From assembly GCF_900538055.1 (NCBI RefSeq), contig NZ_UZAC03000001.1, positions 62,001-126,000 of the forward strand: a stretch of 64,000 bases of DNA, given 5' to 3'. A program made the position numbers and the translations under genes. The notes beneath the pieces were generated by a model, which was not told the DNA's origin, searched no databases, and worked only from the letters and a program-made list of their open reading frames with translations. The stretch comes from Pasteuria penetrans. GTDB lineage: Bacteria > Bacillota > Bacilli > Thermoactinomycetales > Thermoactinomycetaceae. Positions 49,260 through 59,760 of this stretch are shown here, piece after piece. Every line of letters starts with the position of its first letter. Position 1 is the stretch's first letter.

Positions 49260-49950
49260 AACCGTACTCTCCCCCTGGCTCGTCGCGAACGATTACGCCG
49301 CCCTCCATCGCTAAGACCCGTTGACGCAACAGGTTGACAATCTCTCTGTTGTGCGTCACCATGACGATGGTTGTCCCACGTTTATTGATCTCTTCGAACA
49401 AATACATGATATCCCACGTATTCTCAGCATCCAGGTTGCCTGTTGGTTCATCAGCAATGATGAAACTAGGCTGATTTACAATCGCACGCGCTACGGCAAC
49501 CCTTTGTTGTTCCCCCCCGGAGAGCTGGGGAGGTCTTTCATCCATCCGATCCTGCAAACCTACCAGAGATAATACCTCCTCAACCCTGTCTTTGATTTGG
49601 CTACGGGGCGCCTCAATTACCTCCATGGCAAAAGCTACATTCTCGCGTACTGTCATCGCGGGCAACAATTTGAAATCCTGAAATACAATTCCTATTTGGC
49701 GACGGATATGGGGAATCTTCCAGTTCCGCACACGCTTGATGTTGACGCCATTGATGAGAACCACGCCGTGTGTTGGTTTCTCCTCCCGGTACATCAGTTT
49801 AACGAAGGAGCTCTTCCCCGCACCACTGGGACCCACCACATAAACAAACTCCCCTTGCTGAATACAAACGTCGACATCACGTAGGGCCTCGACCCCATTA
49901 CCGTAAATCTTCCATACCCCGTGCATTTCGATCATTGGATCATCCCCCAC
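49249..49950 (-). CDS. ftsE: Cell division ATP-binding protein FtsE
   Basis: 233 residues. ABC ATPase with Walker A VGPSGAGKSSFVKL, signature LSGGEQQRVAVARAIV, Walker B FIIADEPTGNLD and switch HNREIV. ATPase partner of FtsX. Besides UvrA it is the only ABC ATPase in the window, and it is not linked to the BceB-like permeases. Confidence 0.95.
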   Translation of the reverse strand: MGDDPMIEMHGVWKIYGNGVEALRDVDVCIQQGEFVYVVGPSGAGKSSFVKLMYREEKPTHGVVLINGVNIKRVRNWKIPHIRRQIGIVFQDFKLLPAMTVRENVAFAMEVIEAPRSQIKDRVEEVLSLVGLQDRMDERPPQLSGGEQQRVAVARAIVNQPSFIIADEPTGNLDAENTWDIMYLFEEINKRGTTIVMVTHNREIVNLLRQRVLAMEGGVIVRDEPGGEYGYDD

Positions 49951-50377
49951 CTACCCCTCCAATGCCGTCATAACCGATTCTACCTACAGCGCCCCCATCG
50001 TAACATACCTCCCTTGGTTCTGCCTAGGGATCTCCAAATTTCGAGAGGTAGAGGATAGGAAGAACCTAACCTCCATTATTTTTTCATGTAATTTTTGTCA
50101 TTTGTTTCGTAGTCATGAGGGAAGCTGACGTGTGTGGGTTCAACCCTGGGTTGGAAGTCCGCCATACCATAGTCCCCGTCCTCCATTTCAACATCTACCC
50201 TGCGGGGGTACGGAGCAGGATCAATCCCCATCCGCCCTTCGTATGGCTTTTTCCCGTTGCTTTCGGTTGCGTTTTGGTCGCAAAGCCCCACCGTTAGTCG
50301 GAGGACAGCGAACCCTATTCCTTCATGGTGAGGGTGAATCGTAATCTGGACCCTCTCCGGAACATCCCCATGATACA
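49951..50377. other. Intergenic upstream of ftsE
   Basis: Short frames on both strands (for example 50076-50402 minus, 108 codons) show no recognised domain. Expected to hold the ftsEX promoter. Confidence 0.3.
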
Positions 50378-50705
50378 AAATGGTAGGGGACTGGCATCTC
50401 AACCACCCCGCTCACAAAAACGTTCCTAATGGTCCCCCATGATACGGATCATCTCCTCATCCCATCCTAATCTTTAGACTGTTTTAGGTCTCGATTATGA
50501 GGATCGTACTCTGAGGTTCCAGTGATCCCCACAGATGGATTTTCCCACTGAAGTTGTCGTTTTACTGTCCTCGTCAAGAGAAAGCCCCTTCACCCCGCCC
50601 CCATTCAAGGGTTCCATCGCCACTATGGGCTGACCCAACTTTCCGTGTACGAAGTCTCAGTTATCCTTGCTTTGATTACGCTTGGCTGTTGCCTAGTAGG
50701 GCCCA
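50378..50705 (-). mobile_element. Group II intron 3' relic with destroyed domain V
   Basis: Minus strand matches the second half of the complete intron: ACTTCGTACACGGAAAGTTGGGTCAG, then GACGAGGACAGTAAAACGACAACTT, TCACTGGAACCTCAGAG, and a domain VI-like GGGTGGTTGAGATGCC. The domain V hairpin is not recognisable, so it is non-functional. Confidence 0.72.
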
Positions 50706-50855
50706 TATTGTGGTGCTTCATTGCAACCATGGGGGAATTTCCCCTGAAAATCTTGTTCAAACGTTCACACCTATAAGTTGTATAAAAATAATAGGAATAC
50801 TTATCTACATCATGAACAATCCCCATTCATTGAGGGGAACCCCCAGAAGAAACAC

Positions 50856-50887
50856 AAAAAAGGGCCATCCTCAACGATGGCCCTTTT
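50856..50887 (-). terminator. Intrinsic terminator overlapping the end of eno
   Basis: Stem GGGCCATC/GATGGCCC (8 bp) with a 6-base loop and T6 on the minus strand. The eno stop codon (50873-50871) lies in the loop, so the hairpin uses the last two codons. Confidence 0.85.
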
Positions 50888-52196
50888 TCTTTTGACCCTT
50901 TGCTTTATCCTTTGCTTTATCCTTCCTAAAGAGGAAAGCCTTTGCCCCCGCATAACAAGGAGTTCCGGCTTCCTCCTCAATCTGAAGCAGCCGGTTATAC
51001 TTCGCTACCCTCTCACTCCGACAAGGAGCACCCGTCTTGATTTGTTGAGAACCACAGGCTATCACCAAATCAGCCAAAAAGGTATCCTCTGTCTCCCCGG
51101 AACGATGGGAAAAAACCGTTGCATAACGGGCCCTCTGGGCCGTCAGAACCGAATGCCACGTTTCCGTCAAGGTTCCTACCTGATTGGGTTTCACTAGCAA
51201 AGCATTCCCCACTCCCATAGCAATCCCACGTTCCAAACGCCCCCGTTGCGTAACAAAAAGATCATCACCCACCAACTGAACCACACGACCCAAATGCTTT
51301 GTAAATACCCCCCAACCTTCCCAGTCATCCTCCGCTAAACCATCTTCAATAGAAACAATAGGATAATTCTTTATCCATTCCGTATAAAGACCCATCAAAT
51401 CAGACGATGAGCACTTCGTCCCCTGACTCGCTACATGATAGAAACCCTCACGATACCATTCCGTAGCAGCTACATCCAAGGCGAGTACCACATCCAAACC
51501 TGGCCGATATCCTGCCCTCTCAATAGCCTGTACAATCAACTGTAAGGCCATCTCATTGCTGGACAGATTGGGGGCAAATCCCCCCTCGTCCCCCACCCCT
51601 GTAGACAAACCCTTTTCGCGCAACAATACCCGCAGAGAATCCCGAACCCCTACACCCATACGCAAGGCCTCACGGAAAGAATCAGCCTTCAAGGGAACAA
51701 CCATAAACTCTTGAACATCTACATTGTTATCAGCATGAGCACCCCCATTCAAAATATTCAACATGGGAACGGGCAGGGAAACAGGAACCAAACCACCCAT
51801 ATACCGCCACAAGGGCAATTGATGAGCACAAGCAGCCGCCCTCGCGGTAGCTAAGGAAACGGCCAACAAGGCATTAGCCCCCAAACGACCCTTGTTGGGA
51901 GTTCCGTCTGCCGCCAATAGAGCCGCATCTACCCTACTCTGATCCACAGCATAGAGACCTGCCACAGCGGGCCCTAGCACCTCCTCGACATGCCTCACTG
52001 CTTGTAACACACCGCGACCACCATAACGATTTTCGTCCCCATCACGCAACTCAACCGCCTCATGGGCCCCTGTAGAAGCCCCCGAGGGTACCATGGCCGC
52101 ACCAACAATCCCGCCCTCCAGCCGAACCGTTGCCTCTACCGTAGGTTGCCCACGTGAATCCAATATCTCCCGTGCACTCACTGATTGAATACGCAA
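50871..52196 (-). CDS. eno: Enolase
   Basis: 441 residues from a TTG at 52196, preceded by AAGGGAGG with an 8-base gap; the ATG at 52247 lies inside gpmI and adds a non-conserved leader. Converts 2-phosphoglycerate to phosphoenolpyruvate. Motifs: [24 protein letters not shown], the metal-binding [11 protein letters not shown] and [14 protein letters not shown]. The Lys-rich tail ([18 protein letters not shown]) is an extension over most enolases. Last gene of the glycolytic cluster. Confidence 0.95.
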   Translation of the reverse strand: MRIQSVSAREILDSRGQPTVEATVRLEGGIVGAAMVPSGASTGAHEAVELRDGDENRYGGRGVLQAVRHVEEVLGPAVAGLYAVDQSRVDAALLAADGTPNKGRLGANALLAVSLATARAAACAHQLPLWRYMGGLVPVSLPVPMLNILNGGAHADNNVDVQEFMVVPLKADSFREALRMGVGVRDSLRVLLREKGLSTGVGDEGGFAPNLSSNEMALQLIVQAIERAGYRPGLDVVLALDVAATEWYREGFYHVASQGTKCSSSDLMGLYTEWIKNYPIVSIEDGLAEDDWEGWGVFTKHLGRVVQLVGDDLFVTQRGRLERGIAMGVGNALLVKPNQVGTLTETWHSVLTAQRARYATVFSHRSGETEDTFLADLVIACGSQQIKTGAPCRSERVAKYNRLLQIEEEAGTPCYAGAKAFLFRKDKAKDKAKGQKKKGHR

Positions 52197-52209
52197 TGGA
52201 TTTCCTCCC

Positions 52210-53793
52210 TTAAGATCTATCTTCCTTTTCCCCATGGGCGGGTTCATCCAAGAGGGAACGCCCTGTCATCTCCTTCGGAACAGACAATCCTAACAAGGAA
52301 AGAATCGTGGGGGCTATGTCACATAAGGAACCACCCTCACGAACCTGCCAAGCCCCATGGGTGAAGCCACGACCCACAAAAATACAAGGAACAAGCGATG
52401 TCGTATGAGCCGTATGCGGTTTGCCAAAATCATCCAACATCCGTTCCGCATTACCATGATCTGCAGTCACCAACACAACCCCATCACGTACCAAGACAGA
52501 CTCTACCAACTCACCCAGACACGTATCCACCGTCTCCACCGCTCTCACCGTCGGCTCTAACTTCCCTGAATGACCTACCATGTCAGGATTTGCGTAGTTC
52601 ACCACCGCCCAACCAATCCCACCCTGCGACCATCGGTCGATGAATCTCGCCGTGATTTCCCCCGCCGACATCTCAGGACACAAATCATAGGTGGCCACCT
52701 TCGGAGAAGGAACCAAAATTCGCTCCTCCCCCGTAAAGGCCTGTTCCCTCCTCCCATTGAAAAACCAGGTTACATGGGGATATTTCTCTGTCTCTGCAAC
52801 ACGCAATTGACGCAGACCGGCCCGAGAGATGATCTCCCCCAAGGTCCGCTCCAAGGGCAAAGGGGGAAAGGCAACATGATCAGGAAAATGATCATCATAC
52901 TCCGTCAAACTTACGCCATATAGGGAATGAGGATGTCCAGAACCCCGATCAAAATGTGAAAAATCCCCAGAAAGCAAGGCCCTCGATAATTGGCGTATTC
53001 GATCATTCCTAAAATTACAGAAAATTACCGTATCTCCCGTCCGAATACGGGCCTCCTCACGGCCGTCCAAAATGAACGGCATCAGAAACTCATCCGTCCT
53101 ATCAAACACTAAATCCTTCCACATCGAAGGATCCGGGGACGGGTGAGCGAAAGGAGGACCCTCTCCGTATACCATAGCCCGATAGGCCTTCTCCGTTCTC
53201 CCCCATCGCTGATCGCGATCCATTGCATACATGCGGCCCATTATCGTCGACAAGGTACCCATTCCGCAGCTTTGGCACTTTCTCCCTAATTGCTCCAAGT
53301 ACTTCCCCGCACTTTGTGGTGGAACATCACGCCCGTCTAGAAAGGGATGCAGGTAGACCCTAGTCAACCCCCACTCAGCCGCCATTTCTATCAACAACAA
53401 CATGTGGTCGATGTGACTATGCACCCCCCCATCCGACAGTAATCCACAAAGATGCAATCCCTTTCCTGATACACGTGTATGTTCCAGGGCAGCCTGGAGA
53501 ACACTGTTGTCCGTAAAGGCACCCGAACGAACAGCTGATTGGATACGCGTTAAATCCTGTTCTATCAATCTCCCTGCACCCAACGTAAGATGCCCTACCT
53601 CGGAATTACCCATTTGACCTTCAGGCAAACCAACTACCGTACCACTGGCCCGTAAAAAGGTATGTACGTACCCTCTTTGGTAAGCGGAAAAATTGGGTGT
53701 CCTAGCCTGTTGGATCGCATTACCCTTAGGATCATCGCGTAACCCCCATCCGTCCAGAACAACGAGCACCACCGGCCTAAAATCCACTTCCAT
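52210..53793 (-). CDS. gpmI: 2,3-bisphosphoglycerate-independent phosphoglycerate mutase
   Basis: 527 residues. Interconverts 3- and 2-phosphoglycerate using two Mn ions. DGWG near the N-terminus, catalytic Ser in [36 protein letters not shown] and the C-terminal [11 protein letters not shown] metal site. In Bacillus spores this enzyme is pH/Mn-controlled. 13 bases from its stop to the eno start codon. Confidence 0.95.
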   Translation of the reverse strand: MEVDFRPVVLVVLDGWGLRDDPKGNAIQQARTPNFSAYQRGYVHTFLRASGTVVGLPEGQMGNSEVGHLTLGAGRLIEQDLTRIQSAVRSGAFTDNSVLQAALEHTRVSGKGLHLCGLLSDGGVHSHIDHMLLLIEMAAEWGLTRVYLHPFLDGRDVPPQSAGKYLEQLGRKCQSCGMGTLSTIMGRMYAMDRDQRWGRTEKAYRAMVYGEGPPFAHPSPDPSMWKDLVFDRTDEFLMPFILDGREEARIRTGDTVIFCNFRNDRIRQLSRALLSGDFSHFDRGSGHPHSLYGVSLTEYDDHFPDHVAFPPLPLERTLGEIISRAGLRQLRVAETEKYPHVTWFFNGRREQAFTGEERILVPSPKVATYDLCPEMSAGEITARFIDRWSQGGIGWAVVNYANPDMVGHSGKLEPTVRAVETVDTCLGELVESVLVRDGVVLVTADHGNAERMLDDFGKPHTAHTTSLVPCIFVGRGFTHGAWQVREGGSLCDIAPTILSLLGLSVPKEMTGRSLLDEPAHGEKEDRS

Positions 53794-54826
53794 TCTCCTC
53801 CTACCCCCCGCGCAACCATCCTGGACCCCACGACAATAGAAACGGTGTGCCCCCTATCGATGCGGATGAATCCACCTCGGGCCCAAAGAAAGGCTCCGCA
53901 AGAACCCCCGATGGTTCCACCCTATCCCGCTATCACATCATAAATTTCCTAGATCAACACAATTCTTTGATGAAACACACGACACTTGGATATGTATTCG
54001 TAATCCGTCCCACAACGGAACAAACAAACCTGGAAAGCAAGGGGAGTCCCCCATCTCTGAAAAACGAATACGGGGGATTGGGGACCGGAGAAAACGCCCA
54101 CCCCATAATCTTCCTTAGGATTATGGGGCGATCCTTTCACTGTGCATCCATAATAGTACAAAATTTTATTAAATATCATAATATTTATCAAATTATATTG
54201 GGAAATGAATTATAAGAAATAATGAACATCAGACTTACATCCACCCATACAATCCACATTGGGGGAAATAGGAAATTTCAGTGGGAACATAAAACACGAC
54301 GGACCAACACCCCACCCCCCATCCACTCTACCCTATAAACTACCCCTTGTACAAGAAGCCCCGAAAATACCCCCAGTTATGCCCCGATGGATTCCCTACA
54401 GAAACTCCTGAATACCACACACCCCCAGGAAAATCTACGCAACACGATCGGACACACCCACAGGAAACCTTCTTTGCCTTCCCACGGTACAAAATAGGAG
54501 CTTTTCATCACCATGAATGATGGGTCAATCATAGCATCCATACAAACCAATCAGTAGAAATACCATACAGAATGCCACATGTACATAGAACCCAGTTCGT
54601 GTCATCCGTACACAATGCGAATGCAAGGGACGGTGGCAGCAACCGTCATCGCCCCAGTGATTTCCTTTCTTACCCCCTGGTACCTATACGAATATATTTT
54701 TAAAAAATTTAATCAATCAATGAGTGTGAGTAGATATAGAACAGGGTTTTGCTTGTACAACGCCCCCTACATAGGAATTCCATAGAGTTCCTATGGGGAT
54801 GCCCCACGGGGCCTAGGGGCCATCCA
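53794..54826. other. 1-kb gap between tpiA and gpmI
   Basis: In Bacillus these genes nearly touch. Here about 1 kb holds no convincing gene, but several inverted repeats: CCCCATAATC/GATTATGGGG at 54101-54128 (10-bp perfect stem), and CATAGGAA/TTCCTATG near 54770-54796 just after tpiA. Probably an insertion or expansion in the operon; AT-rich around 54140-54220. Confidence 0.55.
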
Positions 54827-55591
54827 TCACGCACCCTCCCCCGCAGAGAGAACCAAACGATGGAGGAGAACGGGATCAAGACTCGCCTTACCAACAAGAA
54901 CACCATTCATCCCTGCAGCGAGATATTGTTTTACATTCCCCTCCGTCACACTGCCCCCATACAAAATGCACACCTGGTCCGCCCGGGCACCTTCCCCCCA
55001 TCTCTGTAAAACAGAACGTATGACACCCACCATCGTACGCGCATCGTGAGGGGAGGCGGCCTGCCCTGTGCCAATCGACCATACAGGCTCGTAAGCCAAG
55101 AGAACCCCCGTCAATTGATCCGCCGGGACGGTAGCCAAAGCCCTCTCGATCTGCTGGCTCACAACCTCCCCTGCCTTCCCTGCCAAACGCTCTTCTATTC
55201 GCTCCCCAACGCAAAGAATAGGAACCAAGCCCACGCTACGGGCAGCCGTCACCTTACGCTGTACAGCCGCATCATCCTCATTATGCTGAATACGCCGTTC
55301 GGAATGACCTATCAACACGTGGGTAACACCCACCCGACGAAGCATGGCCATACTAACATCCCCCGTATAAGCCCCCTCCGGATGCCAGTGACCGTCCTGC
55401 GCCCCCATTCCCCAGTCAACACCACGCATACACCCGGCCACGGTAGTAATAGACAGAAAAGTTGGACAAATTATAGTTGTCACATTCGCAGGTCGTTGGG
55501 GAACCTGCGAATGAAACTTCCGGCAGAATTCTTCTACCTGATCCGGTGTTTTGTTCATTTTCCAATTCGCTACCACTACGCATGATTTCAC
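54827..55591 (-). CDS. tpiA: Triosephosphate isomerase
   Basis: 254 residues from GTG 55591, whose GTGA overlaps the pgk stop by 4 bases and follows GGGAGGG; the ATG at 55612 is an alternative. Interconverts DHAP and GAP. NWKMNKT (substrate Lys), IGHSERR (catalytic His), AYEPVWSIGTG (catalytic Glu) and YGGSV phosphate loop all intact. Confidence 0.95.
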   Translation of the reverse strand: MKSCVVVANWKMNKTPDQVEEFCRKFHSQVPQRPANVTTIICPTFLSITTVAGCMRGVDWGMGAQDGHWHPEGAYTGDVSMAMLRRVGVTHVLIGHSERRIQHNEDDAAVQRKVTAARSVGLVPILCVGERIEERLAGKAGEVVSQQIERALATVPADQLTGVLLAYEPVWSIGTGQAASPHDARTMVGVIRSVLQRWGEGARADQVCILYGGSVTEGNVKQYLAAGMNGVLVGKASLDPVLLHRLVLSAGEGA

Positions 55592-56790
55592 GATCCTTGA
55601 CTTCCCTCCCATGATTCATCTAATATATCCCAAGCTGGAAAGGATTTCCCCGCTAATAGGGCAAGCATAGCACCGCCACCCGTGGAAAAATGATTCATAG
55701 CATTCAGATACCCCATCTGTTGAAGAGCAGCTAAGGAATCCCCGCCCCCAACGATCGTTTTCGCGGGGGTTTGTGCCATGGCGGAAGCCACAGATTTTGT
55801 ACCCTCCGCAAAGGAAGGCCACTCGAAAACACCCATGGGACCATTCCAAATCACCTGACCAGCCTCCTGAATCCACCGCAAAAAGTGCCCGCGTGTCCGT
55901 GGGCCAATGTCCAACACATAATGACAATCCTCTACATCCCTTATTCCAACCACCCGCGATTCCGCTTTTTCCAAAAAGGAATCAGCTACGCATACATCCA
56001 CAGGTAACTGCAACTGCTGGGGTTTTGCCATCGACAGAATGCGTTTCGCCTGCTCAATCACCCTATGGGAAGAAGGGGTGGACCGCCCCATTCTATATCC
56101 CTGTGCAGCCAGAAAAGCACAAGCCATACCGCCCCCGATGAGTAACCGATCGGCCCCATCCAGCAAATGATGGAACACCGCAATTTTATCATCTACCTTG
56201 GCCCCCCCTAGCAGGGCCACAAAGGGTCGCACAGGATTCCGAAGAGCACCATGCAGAGTATTCCATTCCTTCTCCAACAGGAAACCCGCCACAGAAGGTA
56301 GGTGGTTTGCCACACCATAATTGGAAGCATGACGGCGATGTGCTACCCCAAAGGCATCATTCACATAGAGATCGGCCAGTTGGGCCCATTGCCGGGCCAG
56401 CTCGGGATCATTTTCTGTTTCACCCGGACAAAAACGTACATTCTCTAGAAAAAGGATTCCACCAGGCCACAAGTACCGCGTGGCAGCCACAACACTCTCC
56501 CCCACCGCTTCTTGTGTGCACCCCACAGGTACCCTCAAGAGGGAGGCAACCCTCTCCGCCACGGGGGCCATGCGAAGGGAGGGCACTACCTCGCCCCGGG
56601 GACGACCCAAATGGCCCAAAACAATGGTCCTTGCCCCCTCATCCTGCAAATAATGCAGCGTAGGCAGGGAGGCAAGAATTCTTGTATCATCGGCAACCCC
56701 CCCTGTCGCCGTCAGCGGAACATTACTATCAAGCCGGCAGAGTACACGCTTCCCTCTCACCGGTGTCTGCGCCAAACTCTGTTTCGGCAT
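55588..56790 (-). CDS. pgk: Phosphoglycerate kinase
   Basis: 400 residues from ATG 56790 (MPKQSLAQTPV), after GGGGGAGG; the ATG at 56826 overlaps the gap stop but lacks a site. RLDSNVPL at the N-terminus, ENVRFCPGETEND, ALLGGAKVDDKIAVF, nucleotide site WNGPMGVFEWP and GGGDSLAAL. Makes ATP from 1,3-bisphosphoglycerate. Confidence 0.95.
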   Translation of the reverse strand: MPKQSLAQTPVRGKRVLCRLDSNVPLTATGGVADDTRILASLPTLHYLQDEGARTIVLGHLGRPRGEVVPSLRMAPVAERVASLLRVPVGCTQEAVGESVVAATRYLWPGGILFLENVRFCPGETENDPELARQWAQLADLYVNDAFGVAHRRHASNYGVANHLPSVAGFLLEKEWNTLHGALRNPVRPFVALLGGAKVDDKIAVFHHLLDGADRLLIGGGMACAFLAAQGYRMGRSTPSSHRVIEQAKRILSMAKPQQLQLPVDVCVADSFLEKAESRVVGIRDVEDCHYVLDIGPRTRGHFLRWIQEAGQVIWNGPMGVFEWPSFAEGTKSVASAMAQTPAKTIVGGGDSLAALQQMGYLNAMNHFSTGGGAMLALLAGKSFPAWDILDESWEGSQGS

Positions 56791-56822
56791 GAATCCAACC
56801 TCCCCCATAACATCCACGGACC

Positions 56823-57827
56823 TCATCTCGTGGATAAAAACTCTAGTAGATCAATCAACCGATGAACATACCCGGATTCGTTGTCATACCAGGCCACTAC
56901 ATGTGCTAAGTGATCACCCACAACAGCGGTAGAAAGGGCATCTACCGTGGCGGAATGGGTATCGCCGTTGTAGTCCACCGAAACCAAGGGTTCAGTGGAA
57001 TAGGCAAGGACACCCTCCGATTTCGCAGCTTCCTTCTGAAAAAGGGCATTGAGTTCATCCCTATTCGTTGGCTTAGCTAATTGAACTACAAGATCGATAA
57101 TGGAAACATTGGAAACCGGAACACGGAGTGCCGAACCCTCCAGCCTCCCCGCGAGCGATGGAATGACCTCCGATATAGCGCGAGCCGCTCCCGTAGTAGT
57201 CGGAATGATCGAAAGACCCGCGGCCCGCGCACGACGTAGATCCTTGTGGGGGAGATCGAGAATCTGTTGATCATTCGTATAAGCATGAATCGTAGTCATA
57301 GAACCGCGCAAAACATCATAATAATCATGCAAAATCTTCACAACCGGAGCCAACCCATTGGTAGTACAGGACGCATTAGAGAGGACGCGATGGCGACCGG
57401 GATCATACATTCCCTCGTTTACACCCATAACTACCGTCCAATCGGCATCCCCCGTGGGTGCTGAAATGATGACACGCTCAACACCCCCCGTCAGATGTTT
57501 CATCGCGTCGGCACGTTGGGTATAACGCCCGGTGGACTCAACGACATACGCCACTTGATGCTCTCCCCAAGCCAGTTGGGCTGGGTCCGGCTGTGAGCTC
57601 ACATGAACCTTGTGCCTATCATCAATCCACAAGGTGTCCCCTTCTACTCTTACCGTGGCTGTAAATTTCCCGTGAACCGAATCATATTGCAACAGATGAG
57701 CCAAAGTTGCCGCGTTCCCTAAATCATTAATCCTTGTAACCTGAAAGCGCGGATGCCCCCACAGGGCACGAAAAAAACGACGGCCAATCCGGCCGAAACC
57801 ATTGATACCTACCCCCAACTTGCCCAT
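56823..57827 (-). CDS. gap: Glyceraldehyde-3-phosphate dehydrogenase
   Basis: 334 residues; AGGAGGAGG precedes the ATG. NAD-binding INGFGRIGRRFFRAL, catalytic Cys in SNASCTTNGLAPVVK, HAYTNDQQILDLPHKDLRRAR, and WYDNESGY near the end. First gene of the cluster; no cggR regulator precedes it here. The upstream 57828-58188 presumably holds the promoter. Confidence 0.95.
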   Translation of the reverse strand: MGKLGVGINGFGRIGRRFFRALWGHPRFQVTRINDLGNAATLAHLLQYDSVHGKFTATVRVEGDTLWIDDRHKVHVSSQPDPAQLAWGEHQVAYVVESTGRYTQRADAMKHLTGGVERVIISAPTGDADWTVVMGVNEGMYDPGRHRVLSNASCTTNGLAPVVKILHDYYDVLRGSMTTIHAYTNDQQILDLPHKDLRRARAAGLSIIPTTTGAARAISEVIPSLAGRLEGSALRVPVSNVSIIDLVVQLAKPTNRDELNALFQKEAAKSEGVLAYSTEPLVSVDYNGDTHSATVDALSTAVVGDHLAHVVAWYDNESGYVHRLIDLLEFLSTR

Positions 57828-58188
57828 TCTATCTTCCTCCTCCTCTAGCTGTTCCGAAACGGCGTCCCCAATTTATGTAAGGAATGCAATTTTCTATATA
57901 ATAAACTTTCCCATAACCTCTGACCCCCTCCATTCTACCACAGGTTGACCTTTTTACCGACTAGTAAATACCTTATCCAAAATAGACAGTACTCTAACGG
58001 ACTGTTCTCCATGGGTTGGATGCACTATAGAAGGGTTATCTGGAATTGTACCCAACCCTATGGGAAATGGCAAAAAAAACGAACAACCCTAACAATATCC
58101 AGAATCTTCCCCGCCACAATAAAACGTTCCATACCCAATGTCATTCCTGTTGATCTTCCCAATCCCGCCGCGCACAAAAACACCGATC

Positions 58189-58218
58189 TTGCCGTTCCCC
58201 TATGATCCGTGATACAAT
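58189..58218 (+). promoter_or_regulatory. Promoter of tRNA-Arg
   Basis: TTGCCG (58189-58194), 18-base spacer, TACAAT (58213-58218), 13 bases before the tRNA; sigma-A type. Confidence 0.65.
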
Positions 58219-58231
58219 GGGAGCATGTTTT

Positions 58232-58303
58232 GCGCCTATAGCTCAGGGGATAGAGCACTGGTCTCCGGAACCAGGTGCCCAAGTTCGAATCTTGGTAGGC
58301 GCG
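58232..58303 (+). tRNA. tRNA-Arg (CCG)
   Basis: Acceptor GCGCCTA/TAGGCGC, discriminator G, D-arm GCTC...GAGC, anticodon stem CTGGT/ACCAG with loop CTCCGGA (anticodon CCG), T-arm CCAAG-TTCGAAT-CTTGG. CCA is not encoded. Confidence 0.95.
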
Positions 58304-58471
58304 CTTATGGATGTCGGGTCCAAAGTATGGACGACACTAGTTAGCTATTTGGACACTCCCTACCTTGTTTTTCGTTTTTGTTTCTATATTAGTATTTTAA
58401 TATTCTATATATTAATAAATTACTTATATATTTTATTTAGTCTTTCTTTATAATTTATTTTTAAAGTCTTA

Positions 58472-58507
58472 TCGAATAGGGTTGGCATCTCAGCCAACCC
58501 TATTCGA
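58472..58507. repeat. Perfect 15-bp inverted repeat, group II domain VI-like
   Basis: Arms TCGAATAGGGTTGGC / GCCAACCCTATTCGA with a 6-base loop. Read on the minus strand it contains GGGTTGGCTGAGATGCC, the domain VI sequence of the intron family, but no domain V precedes it. May now work as a bidirectional hairpin. Confidence 0.7.
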
Positions 58508-58671
58508 CGTGAAGTTTCCCTTATTCTCTTGTTGCCCATGTTCTGATGGGCTCCTTATCATCCTCTTAGTATTCTTTTGCTGTTCCAGTTTTGCCTTCCT
58601 CCATGTAGTCCCTGTTACCCTTTCTCTTTCAATTTTTGCTGATGGTGAGCTGAGTACCAGGTTCCTGATAA

Positions 58672-58935
58672 AAAAATTTTAAAAAATGATTAATTTATTA
58701 TTAGAAACAAAAATATGTTATTTGTGTAAATAAAGTATAATTATGCGAATTAAATAGATGTTGAATGAAAGTAATAGGTAAATCAATCCTTTTTTCCTTG
58801 GGTTGCCGATACATAGGACTATATATTACGATCTTGCTTGTAGTGGATAGTTAATTACGATCTGTAGCATTATACGGACTACGATCTTTATAACATTAAT
58901 TAATAAAATTAAAACTTAGAGGAGTGGTCTACATT
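58672..58935 (+). promoter_or_regulatory. Conserved upstream region of precursor E
   Basis: 58672-58841 is nearly identical to 63330-63503 upstream of precursor F (shared TATGTTATTT...GTAAATAAAGTATAATTAT and CCTTTTTTCCTTGGGTTGCC). 58858-58897 contains GATCTGTAGCATTATACGG, shared with A, B and C. GAGGAGTGG ends about 9 bases before the ATG. Confidence 0.7.
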
Positions 58936-59370
58936 ATGAAATTGTTTGGACAGAATAGGGAACTAGTAAAAACTGTTGCATGTGTAATGCTATCAAGTGC
59001 TGTTCTTGCTTCTTCCTTCGGACCAGTGTCAGCGCAGGAAAACGCGGGAAGATTAGAAGAGACCCCTTCCATCCCAAAGAGCATAGCAGTGGAAAAAGAT
59101 ATTTTGCCTGTGGAAAATGTGTCATTGCCTACTGCCAAACAAATGTCAACAGATACATTGAGTGAGATTCCTTCAATCCCGAATAGTGTGATAACAAAGG
59201 GGAATACTCCACCTGTGGAGGATGTATCGTTGCCTACTGTTGTTGATAAGGATGAAGTCCTAGAATCTTTGGAACGTTCTAAGAGATGCTGGCACATTTG
59301 TTGGGGAAAGAAAGGAAACCAAACATGCATTTGTATGGGTTCTAACCATGACCATAACTTAGGTCGTTGA
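58936..59370 (+). CDS. Secreted peptide precursor E (signal + duplicated pro-region + RSKR + 4-Cys peptide)
   Basis: 144 residues from ATG 58936 (GAGGAGTGG upstream; the ATG at 58924 sits inside the spacing). Signal peptide MKLFGQNRELVKTVACVMLS... P-V-S-A-Q-E. The pro-region holds two copies of a module: PSIPKSIAVEKDILPVENVSLPT (split over 44-66) and PSIPNSV...PPVEDVSLPT (79-101). RSKR at 114-117. The 27-residue C-terminus begins CWHIC, has CIC, then GSNHDHN. C-x3-C-x8-C-x-C and x-G-x2-H-D-H match precursor A. Permease gene 390 bases downstream, same strand. Confidence 0.82.
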   Translation: MKLFGQNRELVKTVACVMLSSAVLASSFGPVSAQENAGRLEETPSIPKSIAVEKDILPVENVSLPTAKQMSTDTLSEIPSIPNSVITKGNTPPVEDVSLPTVVDKDEVLESLERSKRCWHICWGKKGNQTCICMGSNHDHNLGR

Positions 59371-59760
59371 GTTTCCCTAGCAGATTGAACTTAATTTCGG
59401 TGTTAGTGAAAAAAAGTAAATCAGCGCCGTATCCTATAACTTTCCATTGTGGGAGCGGATCAATGTATGCTAGAGAAATCTGCAACCGACGATATCAGGA
59501 AAAACCAGTAGAATCAGAGGGATAGCAACGGGGATCGGCGTGATCATAGGTGAGGGGGCAAGTACCGGTATAAACCTCTTAGGGAGTCCGACAAGACTGC
59601 CCTGCTTTGTGGGTTTATATCGAATGAATATTCCTATTGCAGAGGGTATCTATGGGCCCACCCCGTGACTATTTTTTATTATTTACTGTAAAAATAATAG
59701 TCCCCCGGATCTATCAAGGTACGGGGACCCATATTGTTACATTGGGGAGGTTAAGAGGTT

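Noticed and set aside
50076-50402. 108-codon frame upstream of ftsE as a secreted protein
   Set aside because: No signal peptide or known domain; its upstream end overlaps the intron relic.
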